A stretch of 64,000 bases of DNA from Azonexus sp. (GTDB taxonomy: Bacteria > Pseudomonadota > Gammaproteobacteria > Burkholderiales > Rhodocyclaceae). Below are positions 18,201 through 25,113 of this stretch, piece by piece. Both the position numbers and the translations under genes were made by a program. The notes beneath the pieces were generated by a model, which saw only the letters and a program-made list of their open reading frames with translations, searched no databases and had not been told where the DNA came from. Position 1 is the first letter of the stretch. Each line of letters begins with the position of its first letter. The stretch is from assembly GCA_031260295.1 (NCBI GenBank), contig JAIRKE010000074.1, forward strand, positions 1-64,000, in the 5' to 3' direction.

Positions 18201-19020
18201 CATCGTCCAGAACTACCTCCTCGATCCACGGCTCCGTGGATTGGCCGAATGGCGGGCGGCTGGCCTCGACACTTTCATCGTTTACGCCCTCGACGATCTG
18301 TTCACCGAAATGCCGCACAGTAGCTCGATGCGCCACGGCGTACCGGCCAATGCCCGTTCGCGCTTCCGCACGGCGCTCAAATACTGCGATCGCTTGGTGG
18401 TCAGCACCGAGTTCCTGGCTGAAGCCTATCGACCGCTGTTCCCCGACATCCGCGTCATCCCCAATCGCCTTGAAGGCGAGCACTGGCTGAACCTGCAAAC
18501 GCGCAAGCGTACCGGCCGCAAGCCGCGCATCGGCTGGGCCGGCGGCACGACGCACGGCGGCGACCTGGAATTGCTCACCGCCATCATCGAGGCGACCCGC
18601 GACGAAGCCGACTGGGTTTTCATGGGCATGAACACCAATGAAATCCGGCCGCTACTGGCCGAATTCCATCCTGGCGTCGGTTTCGAGGAATATCCGCGCG
18701 CCCTGGCGGCCCTCGACCTCGACATCGCCGTCGCGCCGCTGGAGCAGAACCGCTTCAACCAGGGCAAGAGCAACCTGCGCCTGCTCGAATACGGAGCGCT
18801 CGGCCTGCCCGTGGTATGTACCGATATCGATCCCTACCGGGGCAGCCCCGCCTACGCGCTGCCCAACGATCCGGCCCGCTGGATCGCGGCCCTGCGTGAA
18901 CGCATCCACGATGCCGATGCGCGGGAGGCCGAAGGCGAGGCCATGCGGCGCTGGGTCCGGCGCTATTTCATCCTCGAGGAACACCTCGATCAATGGCTCG
19001 CCGCCCACCTTCCATCATGA
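15250..19020 (+). CDS. Large multi-domain glycosyltransferase
   Basis: A 1256-residue cytoplasmic-looking protein. Residues about 35-330 resemble a degenerate GT-B half (GIRWLHYLCHMLNEAGYEAY). Residues about 640-880 resemble a family 2 GT-A domain (PPVSIVVVSD, then LVLREDCHLL in the place of a DxD motif). Residues about 1085-1256 are the C-terminal half of a GT4-type enzyme (RIGWAGGTTHGGD, then LRLLEYGALGLPVV). Proteins built from several glycosyltransferase modules often build O-glycans on flagellin. It is the last gene before fliC. Codons 12-14 lie in a run of eight cytosines (15284-15291). Confidence 0.8.
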   Translation: MKSNPPAVPPPDTPETSTGTMLSMSPSRPRSDAGFFATTTHPYYICVTDYRQNFAGIRWLHYLCHMLNEAGYEAYIAPGRLTSPWLRAPALTREITAGHFATGRTPIAVYSEVFSGNPLRAPVVARWLLNRPGLLGGDSEYDAAELLFTHSQWMLPTGWEAAELRLPPVDTRIFHNRDNPQDKERQGFCYYAHKYLASGGRIDPFLIEHGTSLCQDIVRSHEEIAALLRQSEYLYCYEESALIQEAVACGCPVIIKTSERWQRTRWPGRFPGTAEEDDSEALALIKSEVTQYPDYLAKQQSECWALFDHFVERTQQEAERVRAAPPPIDAVGLEQHPALAWMSPLEQRASLSDVFDRILAPYYPAAPQLAAESATIPDFSPCENAWRANRRLLDSDGYLLAESTATWTAAPSFHLFVRLDGDQLPRLADTLEALNHQLYTHWHIDVLSPQAPPQGLEQVPRLGWQRLDHWDNAKATIDFLAVAGRRNWLLEIPAGAVLDPMCLWRIAAESQRQPNAPAFYVDDDRLGTLGLRKHLRLKPGANTEWLRSLDLAGPLFMSRQAWRMTGGAAIYRGSPWFDQLLRLQEQAELGPPVHIADALLSFADDWTSSDSDCLAALEAQQQRLGRPEDIIPLDNQAWRTLPRLDDYPPVSIVVVSDGQLEFLTNLLESLFAKTTYPAVELILMVPPGADPELDAWADALSREAEAGGQLQPLSRLLGETYLQSCHRGIEAASHELVLVLREDCHLLQESWLTDLVRTIYKPAVAAVAPRLVQPASGLIESIGQVAGLSGECPSPYRHTAQYTEHGYLGQIQVARDIGSASSACLLIDREAYRACGGFPLAARHAVEAEMDFAQALRDNGKRLLYQPQVSMVHYGAHLRAADPAAPPSPARLDARIDPWWNPNLSLVSVTPVPEQEYHPAWQYLPVDLPRIVARPVPNAQGDYRVISPLKALRQAGKALDCLWPQRDEREFSPGELARLRPDSLIVQNYLLDPRLRGLAEWRAAGLDTFIVYALDDLFTEMPHSSSMRHGVPANARSRFRTALKYCDRLVVSTEFLAEAYRPLFPDIRVIPNRLEGEHWLNLQTRKRTGRKPRIGWAGGTTHGGDLELLTAIIEATRDEADWVFMGMNTNEIRPLLAEFHPGVGFEEYPRALAALDLDIAVAPLEQNRFNQGKSNLRLLEYGALGLPVVCTDIDPYRGSPAYALPNDPARWIAALRERIHDADAREAEGEAMRRWVRRYFILEEHLDQWLAAHLPS
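15284..15291 (+). repeat. Poly-C tract (8 C) near the start of the large glycosyltransferase gene
   Basis: Eight consecutive cytosines span the proline codons about 12-14 of the open reading frame. The tract is shorter than the ten-C tract in the SDR gene, and the region is proline-rich and GC-rich, so chance is possible. Its place at the 5' end of a glycosyltransferase gene makes slippage-based switching worth considering. Confidence 0.7.
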
Positions 19021-19033
19021 TCAATAAAAGTCC

Positions 19034-19060
19034 TAAAGTTTTTTCGGGGCCCGTCGTAAT
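19034..19060 (+). promoter_or_regulatory. Sigma-28 (FliA) promoter of fliC
   Basis: TAAAGTTT at 19034-19041 is a perfect -35 for FliA. After 11 bases comes GTCGTAAT at 19053-19060, a partial match to the -10 GCCGATAA. Initiation would fall about 75 bases before the fliC ATG. The strong AGGAGG at 19136-19141 is the ribosome binding site. Confidence 0.75.
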
Positions 19061-19146
19061 TGACTCAACGGCAGACGAAGTTGGTAGGTAAATCGCCGGG
19101 CCGCTAGATTCTTCGATCCATTAACTTTCTCTCTTAGGAGGCCAAA

Positions 19147-19941
19147 ATGGCACAAGTTATCTTCACCAACACTTATTCTCTGAACGCTCAGAAGAATTTG
19201 AACAAGAACTCGACCGGTCTGGCGAGCGCCATCGAGCGTCTGTCCTCTGGTCTGCGGGTCAACTCCTCCCGTGACGACGCTGCCGGCCTGGCCGTCGCCT
19301 CGCGCATGGAAGCAGATGCTCGCGGCCTGACCGTTGCCCTGCGCAACGCGGCGGACGGTATCTCCTTCGGCCAAACCGCAGACGGCGCCCTCGGCACGGT
19401 TTCGGAAATCCTGCAGCGGATGCGCGAACTGGCCGTCCAGTCCCTGAACGGCACCATCAGCGATACCGAGCGCGGTTACATCGATTCGGAATATCAGCAA
19501 CTCAACACGCAGATCGGTGACCTCCAGGGCGCCGCCACGCTGAACAACCAGAGCGTTTTCGGCACCTTTACCTTCCAGGTTGGTACGACAGCTACTCAAA
19601 CCTTGTCCGCCACCTTCACCAGCGTCGCCGGCCCCGCCGGCGCGGTCGCCACCTCGGCCGGCGCCTCGACGGCTCTGACCAGCATCGATACCGCCCTGAA
19701 CTCGGTTGCCGCCAACCGCGCCACGGCCGGTGCCGTGATGGGTGCCCTGCAGTTCCGCGTCCAGCAGATCGAGACCGCCCGCGAAAACCAGTACGCCGCC
19801 CGTAGCCGCATCATGGACGCCGACTTCGCGGCCGAAACCGCCAACATGACCCGCGCCCAGATCCTGCAACAATCGGGTACGGCAATGGTGGCCCAGGCGA
19901 ACACGATCCCGCAGAACGTGCTGACGCTCCTCCGCGGCTAA
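19147..19941 (+). CDS. fliC: Flagellin
   Basis: A 264-residue filament protein, near the short end for flagellins. Residues 1 to about 130 are the conserved N-terminal D0/D1 (RLSSGLRVNSSRDDAAGLA). Residues about 185-264 are the C-terminal D1/D0 ending in VLTLLRG. Only some 50 residues separate them, rich in Thr, Ser, Ala and Gly, so D2/D3 domains are essentially absent. The hydroxyl-rich middle could take O-glycans from the upstream locus. It has its own sigma-28 promoter, a strong Shine-Dalgarno and a downstream hairpin. It is the only flagellin gene in the window. Confidence 0.97.
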   Translation: MAQVIFTNTYSLNAQKNLNKNSTGLASAIERLSSGLRVNSSRDDAAGLAVASRMEADARGLTVALRNAADGISFGQTADGALGTVSEILQRMRELAVQSLNGTISDTERGYIDSEYQQLNTQIGDLQGAATLNNQSVFGTFTFQVGTTATQTLSATFTSVAGPAGAVATSAGASTALTSIDTALNSVAANRATAGAVMGALQFRVQQIETARENQYAARSRIMDADFAAETANMTRAQILQQSGTAMVAQANTIPQNVLTLLRG

Positions 19942-19974
19942 GTCGAACAGTTCGCCCAGTAGGTAGGGCAGCAG

Positions 19975-20006
19975 AATGTGCGGAGGCCAAACGGCCCCCG
20001 CACATT
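19975..20006 (+). terminator. Hairpin between fliC and flaG
   Basis: A 14-base stem (19975-19988 with 19993-20006, one mismatch) closes an AAAC loop. No U-run follows, so it may be a partial terminator or an mRNA 3'-stabilising structure that sets flagellin message apart from flaG-fliD. Confidence 0.6.
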
Positions 20007-20026
20007 TGCCCGTAAGGAGGAACATC

Positions 20027-20407
20027 ATGGACATTCAATCCGTTACGGCAAACCCTCTGCCCGCCGCGGTAGTACAGCCCGGCGGCAAAGCTCCCGCGCA
20101 ACCGGAAGTCAAGGCGGGAAACCTGCCTGCTGCCGAGACCCGAAGTCCGGAAAACGCGCCGCAAGCACGCCGAGACAACCGGGAGAATGAAGAGGAAGTC
20201 CGCACAGCAGTGGACAACATCGAGCGCTTCGTTGCCCAGAGCACCCGCGATATCACGTTCTCCATCGACAAAGATGCCGGCTTCATGGTCAAGGTGATCG
20301 ACCGCACATCGCACGACGTCATTCGCCAGATTCCGTCGGAAGAAGTTGTCGCCATCGCCCGCGCGCTCGACAAACTGCAAGGCCTTTTCGTGCGGGATAA
20401 AATCTAG
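20027..20407 (+). CDS. flaG: FlaG family protein
   Basis: A 126-residue protein. The first 55 residues are Pro/Ala-rich and disordered. The C-terminal half (VDNIERFVAQSTRDITFSID, then VIRQIPSEEVV) is the FlaG domain. FlaG proteins affect filament length in several species; the mechanism is unsettled. TAAGGAGG at 20013-20020 gives a good ribosome binding site for the ATG at 20027. It lies between flagellin and cap genes as in many polar-flagellated bacteria. Confidence 0.92.
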   Translation: MDIQSVTANPLPAAVVQPGGKAPAQPEVKAGNLPAAETRSPENAPQARRDNRENEEEVRTAVDNIERFVAQSTRDITFSIDKDAGFMVKVIDRTSHDVIRQIPSEEVVAIARALDKLQGLFVRDKI

Positions 20408-20442
20408 CGCACACACGAAATCCAAATTACCGGAGGCATATC

Positions 20443-21783
20443 ATGGCCGGAACCATCTCTTCCCTGGGCGTTGGCAGCGGTATCGACTCGAACAGCATCG
20501 TCGCTAAACTGATGGCGCTCGAGCAGATTCCCCTGAAGATGCTGCAAGCCAGGGAGTCAGCATTCAACGCCAAGCTCTCGATCTTTGGCCAACTGAAATC
20601 GTCCCTGTCGGCCCTGCAAACCGCGGCCAAGGCGCTGTCCGACCCGAGCAAACTCGGCGGCTTGGCAGCCACCGTGGGCAACAAGGACATACTCAGCGCC
20701 AAAGCCGATTTCTTTGCCAGCGCCGGAACCTATTCGGTCAACGTCATCAGTCTGGCCACAGCCCAGAGGCGCTATTCCGAAACCGCTTACACCGGCGGCA
20801 CCCAATTCGGCAGCGGAACCCTGACATTCACCGTGGGCGGCGAGGAAAGACAAGTCGCAATCGGCGACGGCGCCAGCCTGAATGACATTCGCGCCGCGAT
20901 CAATGGCGCCAACATCGGCGTCACCGCCTCCATCATTTCCGGCGACGGCGGCGACCGCCTGGTGCTGACCGGCGCCAACACGGGATCGGGTAATGGTTTC
21001 GAGCTGACGGTCGACTCGACGGACGCCAACCTGCAATCGCTGGCGAATTTCAACCTTGCTCACCCCTTCAACAGCAATGCCGGGGATGCCCAGGTCGAAA
21101 TCGACGGCGAGTTGGTCACCTCCAGCAGCAATACGCTGACGGCGGCGCTGACCGGCGTGACCCTGACCCTGAGCCAGGTCGGCACGACCCAGGTAACCGT
21201 GGCGCGGGATTCGAGCAAGGCGACCGAGGCCGTCAATGCCTTCGTCAAGGCCTTCAACGACGTCATCACCCTGATCAAGAACAATTCGACCTTCGACAGC
21301 GCCACCCAGACCGGCAAGCCGCTCAATGCCGAATCGGCGGTACGCTCGGTGATGCAAATGCTTACCGACGCCCGCACCCAGACCCCGTCCTCCATCGCCG
21401 GCTCGCCGTTCGAGTCGCTCGCCTCGCTGGGCATTTCGATCACCAAGGATGGTCTGCTGGAGGTCGACAGCGGCAAGCTCGACAGCGCCATCACGTCCTC
21501 GTTCGGCGATGTCCAGAAAACCCTCGGCGCTTTCGGCCAGTCTTTCTCCGACCGGGTCGAACAACTGATCGGCACCAACGGCTTGGTCACCAACCGGGTC
21601 GACGGCATCAACCGCTCGATACGGATGCTCCAGGATGACCAGGAGCGCATGCAGCTTCGCCTGGATGCCATCGAAAAGCGCTACCGGGCACAGTTCACCG
21701 CGCTGGACACGCTGATGGCGAGCCTGCAAACTACAAGCCTGTTCCTCACCCAGCAACTTGCGTCGCTGAACAACAACAGGTAA
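20443..21783 (+). CDS. fliD: Flagellar filament cap protein
   Basis: The 446-residue product caps the filament and guides flagellin folding. The N-terminus (SSLGVGSGIDSNSIVAKLM) and the long C-terminal coiled coil (RSIRMLQDDQERMQLRLDAI) are the two FliD signatures. Between them are the D2/D3-like variable domains. GGAGG about ten bases upstream of the ATG is the ribosome binding site. Length is normal for the family. It is followed by its chaperone-type neighbours fliS and a fliT-like gene. Confidence 0.96.
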   Translation: MAGTISSLGVGSGIDSNSIVAKLMALEQIPLKMLQARESAFNAKLSIFGQLKSSLSALQTAAKALSDPSKLGGLAATVGNKDILSAKADFFASAGTYSVNVISLATAQRRYSETAYTGGTQFGSGTLTFTVGGEERQVAIGDGASLNDIRAAINGANIGVTASIISGDGGDRLVLTGANTGSGNGFELTVDSTDANLQSLANFNLAHPFNSNAGDAQVEIDGELVTSSSNTLTAALTGVTLTLSQVGTTQVTVARDSSKATEAVNAFVKAFNDVITLIKNNSTFDSATQTGKPLNAESAVRSVMQMLTDARTQTPSSIAGSPFESLASLGISITKDGLLEVDSGKLDSAITSSFGDVQKTLGAFGQSFSDRVEQLIGTNGLVTNRVDGINRSIRMLQDDQERMQLRLDAIEKRYRAQFTALDTLMASLQTTSLFLTQQLASLNNNR

Positions 21784-21807
21784 GCGGACGCTGTCAGGAA
21801 AATGTTC

Positions 21808-22206
21808 ATGGGTTTTTCTCCCAATCCGATCCAGTCCTACCAGAATGTCGGCTTCGAAGCCGACATTCGCGGTTCCGACCCGCACCGCTTGATCATCCTG
21901 CTGTTCGACGGTGCCCTGTCGGCGCTGGATCGCGCCGAGGCCGAACTGGCCGCCAAGCACATTCAGGACAAAACCAATGCCCTGACCCGGGCCATCGAAA
22001 TCATTGTCGACGGCCTCTCCGCCAGCCTGAACATCGAGGACGGCGGTAACGTGGCGGCCAATCTCAAAGCCTTGTACGACTACATGGCATCGCGGCTGAC
22101 CCATGCCAATTTTCACAATGACGTGGGCGCCATTCACGAAGTGCGGGAACTTCTAACCGAAATCAGCGAGGCGTGGAAAGAAATTGCCCCCAAGCATCCC
22201 CGCTAA
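21808..22206 (+). CDS. fliS: Flagellin export chaperone
   Basis: A 132-residue helical protein that binds the C-terminus of flagellin before export. SYQNVGFEADIRGSDPHRLIILLFDGAL and the middle stretch ALTRAIEIIVDGL match FliS. Two in-frame ATGs are possible: 21802 and 21808. The AGGA at 21796-21799 is only two bases from the first and eight from the second, so 21808 is preferred. Confidence 0.93.
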   Translation: MGFSPNPIQSYQNVGFEADIRGSDPHRLIILLFDGALSALDRAEAELAAKHIQDKTNALTRAIEIIVDGLSASLNIEDGGNVAANLKALYDYMASRLTHANFHNDVGAIHEVRELLTEISEAWKEIAPKHPR

Positions 22207-22504
22207 ACGCGCCACCTGGAGCGCCAAGCTCGCCCTGCTGCGCGACAGCCTCGACGAACTGGATTCGGCGATGCAAGCCGGTCGGTGGGAACAACTCGCC
22301 TCGCTCGCAGCACATGCCGATCGGGCCATGCACGATCTCCTAGCCCACCCGGGACATCCGTCCCCCGACGATGCCGAAGCCCTGCGCCAGACGCTGAATC
22401 TGGCAGATGCCCTGCAAGCCCACGCCGCCACCCGACAACAACAAATCCTGCCCCTGCTCCAGGCCTGGAAAACGACGAAGCAGGCTGACGAGCCGACGCC
22501 ATGA
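22184..22504 (+). CDS. fliT: FliT-like flagellar chaperone
   Basis: A 106-residue, largely helical protein beginning at a TTG that overlaps the end of fliS. Sequence similarity to FliT is low, as is usual for that family; the call rests on size, helical makeup and position right after fliD-fliS. FliT binds FliD and the export ATPase complex. Its end overlaps the next gene by four bases. No better in-frame ATG exists near the 5' end, so the TTG start is likely but unproven. Confidence 0.65.
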   Translation: MPPSIPAKRATWSAKLALLRDSLDELDSAMQAGRWEQLASLAAHADRAMHDLLAHPGHPSPDDAEALRQTLNLADALQAHAATRQQQILPLLQAWKTTKQADEPTP

Positions 22505-23613
22505 TCCCCGCCGACCTGGCCGGCCAGTTGCGGGTCGCGTTGCCATTACCGCAACAGGCTGGGCCGGAGCCCTTGCTCCCGGTGCAAAAGGTGGTCGACG
22601 TTCTGTCCAACCTGACAGCGGGGCAACGCATCTTCGCCGAAATCCAGGCCATGCTGCCGAACGGCACCTACCGCGCCATGGTCGCCCAGCGCGAGGTAAC
22701 ACTGGCCCTGCCGTTCTCGGCCAAGGCCGGCGACAGCCTGGAACTCGAGGTTCTGGAAAGCGACGGCAAGCTGACCCTGGCCTTCGTCGCCAACCGCACG
22801 ACGGGTCAACAGGCCGCCGGAGCGGCCGGCCAATCGGTCGCCACCACGCTGAGTCCGACCGGGCGGCTGATCGGGAGCCTGCTAGGCCGCGTCGACGAGG
22901 GTAGCGCCCGCGCCGCGCCAGCGCCGCTCAACGGTAATCTGCCGCTGATGAAGGGCTTTCCCGATGCCGCCCAACTGGCCCCCATCCTCAAGGAAGCGTT
23001 AAGCCAGAGCGGCGTATTCTACGAGGCCCACCAAGCCCGCTGGGTCGCCGGCCAATTAGCGACCGAGAACTTGCGTCAGGAACCTCAAGGGAAGCTGCCG
23101 CCCTCCCCGCCGCCCATGCCCAACCCGGAAACGGCAGCGCCCGCTCGCGGCGAACAGGCACAGGCACAGGCGCAAACGCAAGTACAAGCTCAAGCGCAGA
23201 CACAGACGCAAGCCACGCAGCAAGGCAACCTGATTCCGCGCGAACTGACGCCCATCGTCCAGCAGCAACTCGATGCCTTGGCAACACACAACTACGCCTG
23301 GCAAGGTCAGGTCTGGCAAGGCCAGAAACTGTGGTGGGAAATTTCCGAAGATGCCGAGAACGCCGGTAAAGAAGGCGACGAGGCCGGTCAACGCTGGCAG
23401 ACCCGACTCAAACTCGACCTGCCGGCCCTCGGCGGCATCGAGGCCAAGCTGCGCCTGCACCCCGGCGGCCGTCTCGACATCCAGATGACCGCCGACAGCA
23501 GCGACAGCGAAACCCGCTTGCGGGACCATCTGGACATCCTGCGCGAACGCTTTGCCGCCGCCGGCCTCGACCTGACCCAATTGCTGGTCCAGCATGGCGA
23601 AATCCCAGCCTGA
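22501..23613 (+). CDS. Second FliK-domain (hook-length-control-like) protein
   Basis: The 370-residue product has a C-terminal domain (residues about 265-365) like the FliK C-terminus: QTRLKLDLPALGGIEAKLRLHPGGRLDIQM. The centre (about 215-243) is a Gln/Ala/Thr repeat. The true fliK is at 33255, so this is a paralogue. It overlaps the fliT-like gene upstream and an flhB C-domain gene downstream. That pairing imitates the FliK-FlhBc pair that controls substrate switching. A role in export specificity is inferred only. Confidence 0.7.
   Translation: MIPADLAGQLRVALPLPQQAGPEPLLPVQKVVDVLSNLTAGQRIFAEIQAMLPNGTYRAMVAQREVTLALPFSAKAGDSLELEVLESDGKLTLAFVANRTTGQQAAGAAGQSVATTLSPTGRLIGSLLGRVDEGSARAAPAPLNGNLPLMKGFPDAAQLAPILKEALSQSGVFYEAHQARWVAGQLATENLRQEPQGKLPPSPPPMPNPETAAPARGEQAQAQAQTQVQAQAQTQTQATQQGNLIPRELTPIVQQQLDALATHNYAWQGQVWQGQKLWWEISEDAENAGKEGDEAGQRWQTRLKLDLPALGGIEAKLRLHPGGRLDIQMTADSSDSETRLRDHLDILRERFAAAGLDLTQLLVQHGEIPA
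23155..23224 (+). repeat. Short hexanucleotide-type repeat coding Gln-Ala/Gln-Thr
   Basis: An imperfect run of CAGGCA/CAAGCG/CAGACG-like units inside the second FliK-domain gene encodes alternating Gln with Ala, Thr or Val. Most units differ at the third base, so it looks old and is unlikely to slip often. It makes a flexible linker between the N-terminal part and the C-terminal domain. Confidence 0.7.
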
Positions 23614-23887
23614 TTCCACCCGCGAAGCCGTCGCCCTGACCTACCGGCAAACCGACGCCGCGCCCCGGGTCGTCGCGCGCGGCAAGGGACTGATCGCCGA
23701 GGCGATCATCGCCCGCGCCCACGAGCACGGCGTGTATGTCCACGAGTCGCCGGAACTGGTCGCCCTGCTGACCCAGGTCGACATCGACGAGCACATTCCG
23801 CCGCAGCTCTACATGGCGGTGGCCGAGCTGCTGGCCTGGCTGTACCGCATCGAACACGGCGTCGACGCCCCCCCGCCACCGATCTGA
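23594..23887 (+). CDS. flhX: FlhB C-terminal-domain paralogue (FlhX-like)
   Basis: A 97-residue stand-alone copy of the cytoplasmic C-terminal domain of FlhB. It aligns with the part of the full FlhB (60084-61217) that follows the NPTH cleavage site: AVALTYRQTDAAPRVVARGKG against AVALSYKTGMNAPKVVAKGAG, and VAELLAWLYRI against VAEVLAYVYQL. The NPTH motif itself is absent. Such proteins (FlhX/FhlB) can substitute for the cleaved FlhB fragment in other bacteria. The start overlaps the end of the FliK-domain gene. Confidence 0.85.
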   Translation: MAKSQPDSTREAVALTYRQTDAAPRVVARGKGLIAEAIIARAHEHGVYVHESPELVALLTQVDIDEHIPPQLYMAVAELLAWLYRIEHGVDAPPPPI

Positions 23888-23951
23888 ACGGGCGAAAAGC
23901 CCAGCCAATCCAGTATGATGATTGGAGTTTCCCGTCCACTCCCAATCACTC

Positions 23952-24737
23952 ATGGCCGAAGAAGACAGCACGCCCGATTTCGAGATCGACCAGCCGGAAG
24001 CCTTCGCCCAGTTTCTGCTCGTCAATCCGCCGGAAATCCTCTTTTACCTGAACCTGCTGGCCAGACGCCGCTGCCTGTTCACCGCCTATATCGACGATGG
24101 TCGCCGCTTCTTCCTGACCTCCATCGTCGCTGTCGACGAAGCCGCCGGACAATTTTTCCTCGATCCTTCCAACCTCGGGGAGAGCCAGGTCGACCCGGCT
24201 GCCGCCCGGCAAATCACGCTGCTGACCAATCTGGACCGGGTCAAGATCCAGCTTCGCCTGAGCGCGCTACGTCCCGCCTCGTACCACGGCCAGCCGGTGC
24301 TGGCGGCGGCGCTGCCGACCCGGTTGTTGCGTCTGCAACGGCGGGAGTTCTTCCGCCTGGAATCGGCGGCGGAAACGCCCATCATCTGCCAAGTCGCGGC
24401 AACGGCCGGAGACGGGCAATTGCATACACTGGATCTGAACCTGTCCGACATCAGCGGCGGCGGCGCCTGTCTGATCACCGCCCCGGAAAACGCCGGGCTG
24501 TTTCCGCGCGGCGCGCTGTTTCAGCACTGCCGCCTGGAAATCCCCGACGAGGGGGTAATCCAGGTGAATCTGCGGGTATGCAAGGCTTTCGATTTCTCGA
24601 CGCAGGACGGCCAGCGTCATCTGCGCATCGGCTGCGAGTTCATCAATCTGTCGGGGGCCCGGCAGACATTCATCGAACGTTACATCGTCCGCATCGAGCG
24701 CGAACGCAAGGTCAAGGCCTCGACCTCGGACCTGTAG
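23952..24737 (+). CDS. ycgR: YcgR-type flagellar brake protein (PilZ domain)
   Basis: A 261-residue protein with a YcgR N-terminal domain (about 1-120) and a PilZ domain (about 125-245). The c-di-GMP-binding motifs are intact: RREFFR, giving RxxxR, and DISGGG, giving D/NxSxxG. In enterobacteria YcgR binds c-di-GMP and slows or biases the motor at the MotA/FliG/FliM interface. A TTG at 23922 would add ten residues; the ATG at 23952 fits the domain start better. It is convergent with fliE, with six bases between stops. Confidence 0.9.
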   Translation: MAEEDSTPDFEIDQPEAFAQFLLVNPPEILFYLNLLARRRCLFTAYIDDGRRFFLTSIVAVDEAAGQFFLDPSNLGESQVDPAAARQITLLTNLDRVKIQLRLSALRPASYHGQPVLAAALPTRLLRLQRREFFRLESAAETPIICQVAATAGDGQLHTLDLNLSDISGGGACLITAPENAGLFPRGALFQHCRLEIPDEGVIQVNLRVCKAFDFSTQDGQRHLRIGCEFINLSGARQTFIERYIVRIERERKVKASTSDL

Positions 24738-24743
24738 CCCCTT

Positions 24744-25064
24744 TCAGATTTGCATGTTCATGATGTCTTGATAGGCCGTCGCCAGTTTGTTGCGGACTTG
24801 CACCATCTCCTGGAAGGAGATGCTGGCCGTCTGTAGCGCGACCATCACTTCGTGCAAGTTTTGCGAGGTATCGCCGGCGGCAAGTTTTTCCGCCATCTGG
24901 GTAGCCTGCTCCTGCGCCGCGCTGACCTTGTCGATGGAATTCTTCAACACCGCGGCAAAATCGGTGCCGCCAGCCGCCGCCGGACTTTCCGCCGTCTTGC
25001 CGGAAGCCTGCGCCGCCGTGCTGCGCAGCACGCTCAACATGTTCTCGATGCCTTGGGTATCCAT
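24744..25064 (-). CDS. fliE: Flagellar hook-basal body complex protein FliE
   Basis: The 106-residue product joins the MS ring to the rod. The C-terminal half (LHEVMVALQTASISFQEMVQVRNKLATAYQDIMNMQI region) is the conserved FliE helix pair. It has its own sigma-54 promoter just upstream and runs alone on the minus strand, rather than heading fliEFGHIJ as in enterics. Confidence 0.96.
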   Translation of the reverse strand: MDTQGIENMLSVLRSTAAQASGKTAESPAAAGGTDFAAVLKNSIDKVSAAQEQATQMAEKLAAGDTSQNLHEVMVALQTASISFQEMVQVRNKLATAYQDIMNMQI

Positions 25065-25094
25065 ATTCCGCTCCTGAACCTCAGGCTAACAATA

Positions 25095-25110
25095 AGCAAT
25101 TCTCGGGCCA
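25095..25110 (-). promoter_or_regulatory. Sigma-54 promoter of fliE
   Basis: On the minus strand the site reads TGGCCCG-N4-TTGCT, with the invariant GG and GC ten bases apart. Initiation would fall about 20 bases before the fliE start. It lies in the gap between the flrC stop and fliE. Confidence 0.85.
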
Positions 25111-25113
25111 GAA

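Noticed and set aside
20557..22137. 526-residue open frame on the minus strand
   Set aside because: It is antisense to fliD and fliS; no domain, no ribosome binding site.
22407..22904. 165-residue plus-strand frame across the fliT-like and FliK-domain genes
   Set aside because: Arg/Pro-rich translation typical of a shifted frame; the overlapping genes fit the flagellar context.
23155..23224. Repeat in the FliK-domain gene as a possible slippage switch or CRISPR-like array
   Set aside because: Units are six bases, imperfect and in frame; changes would only alter linker length. No CRISPR array was seen anywhere in the window.
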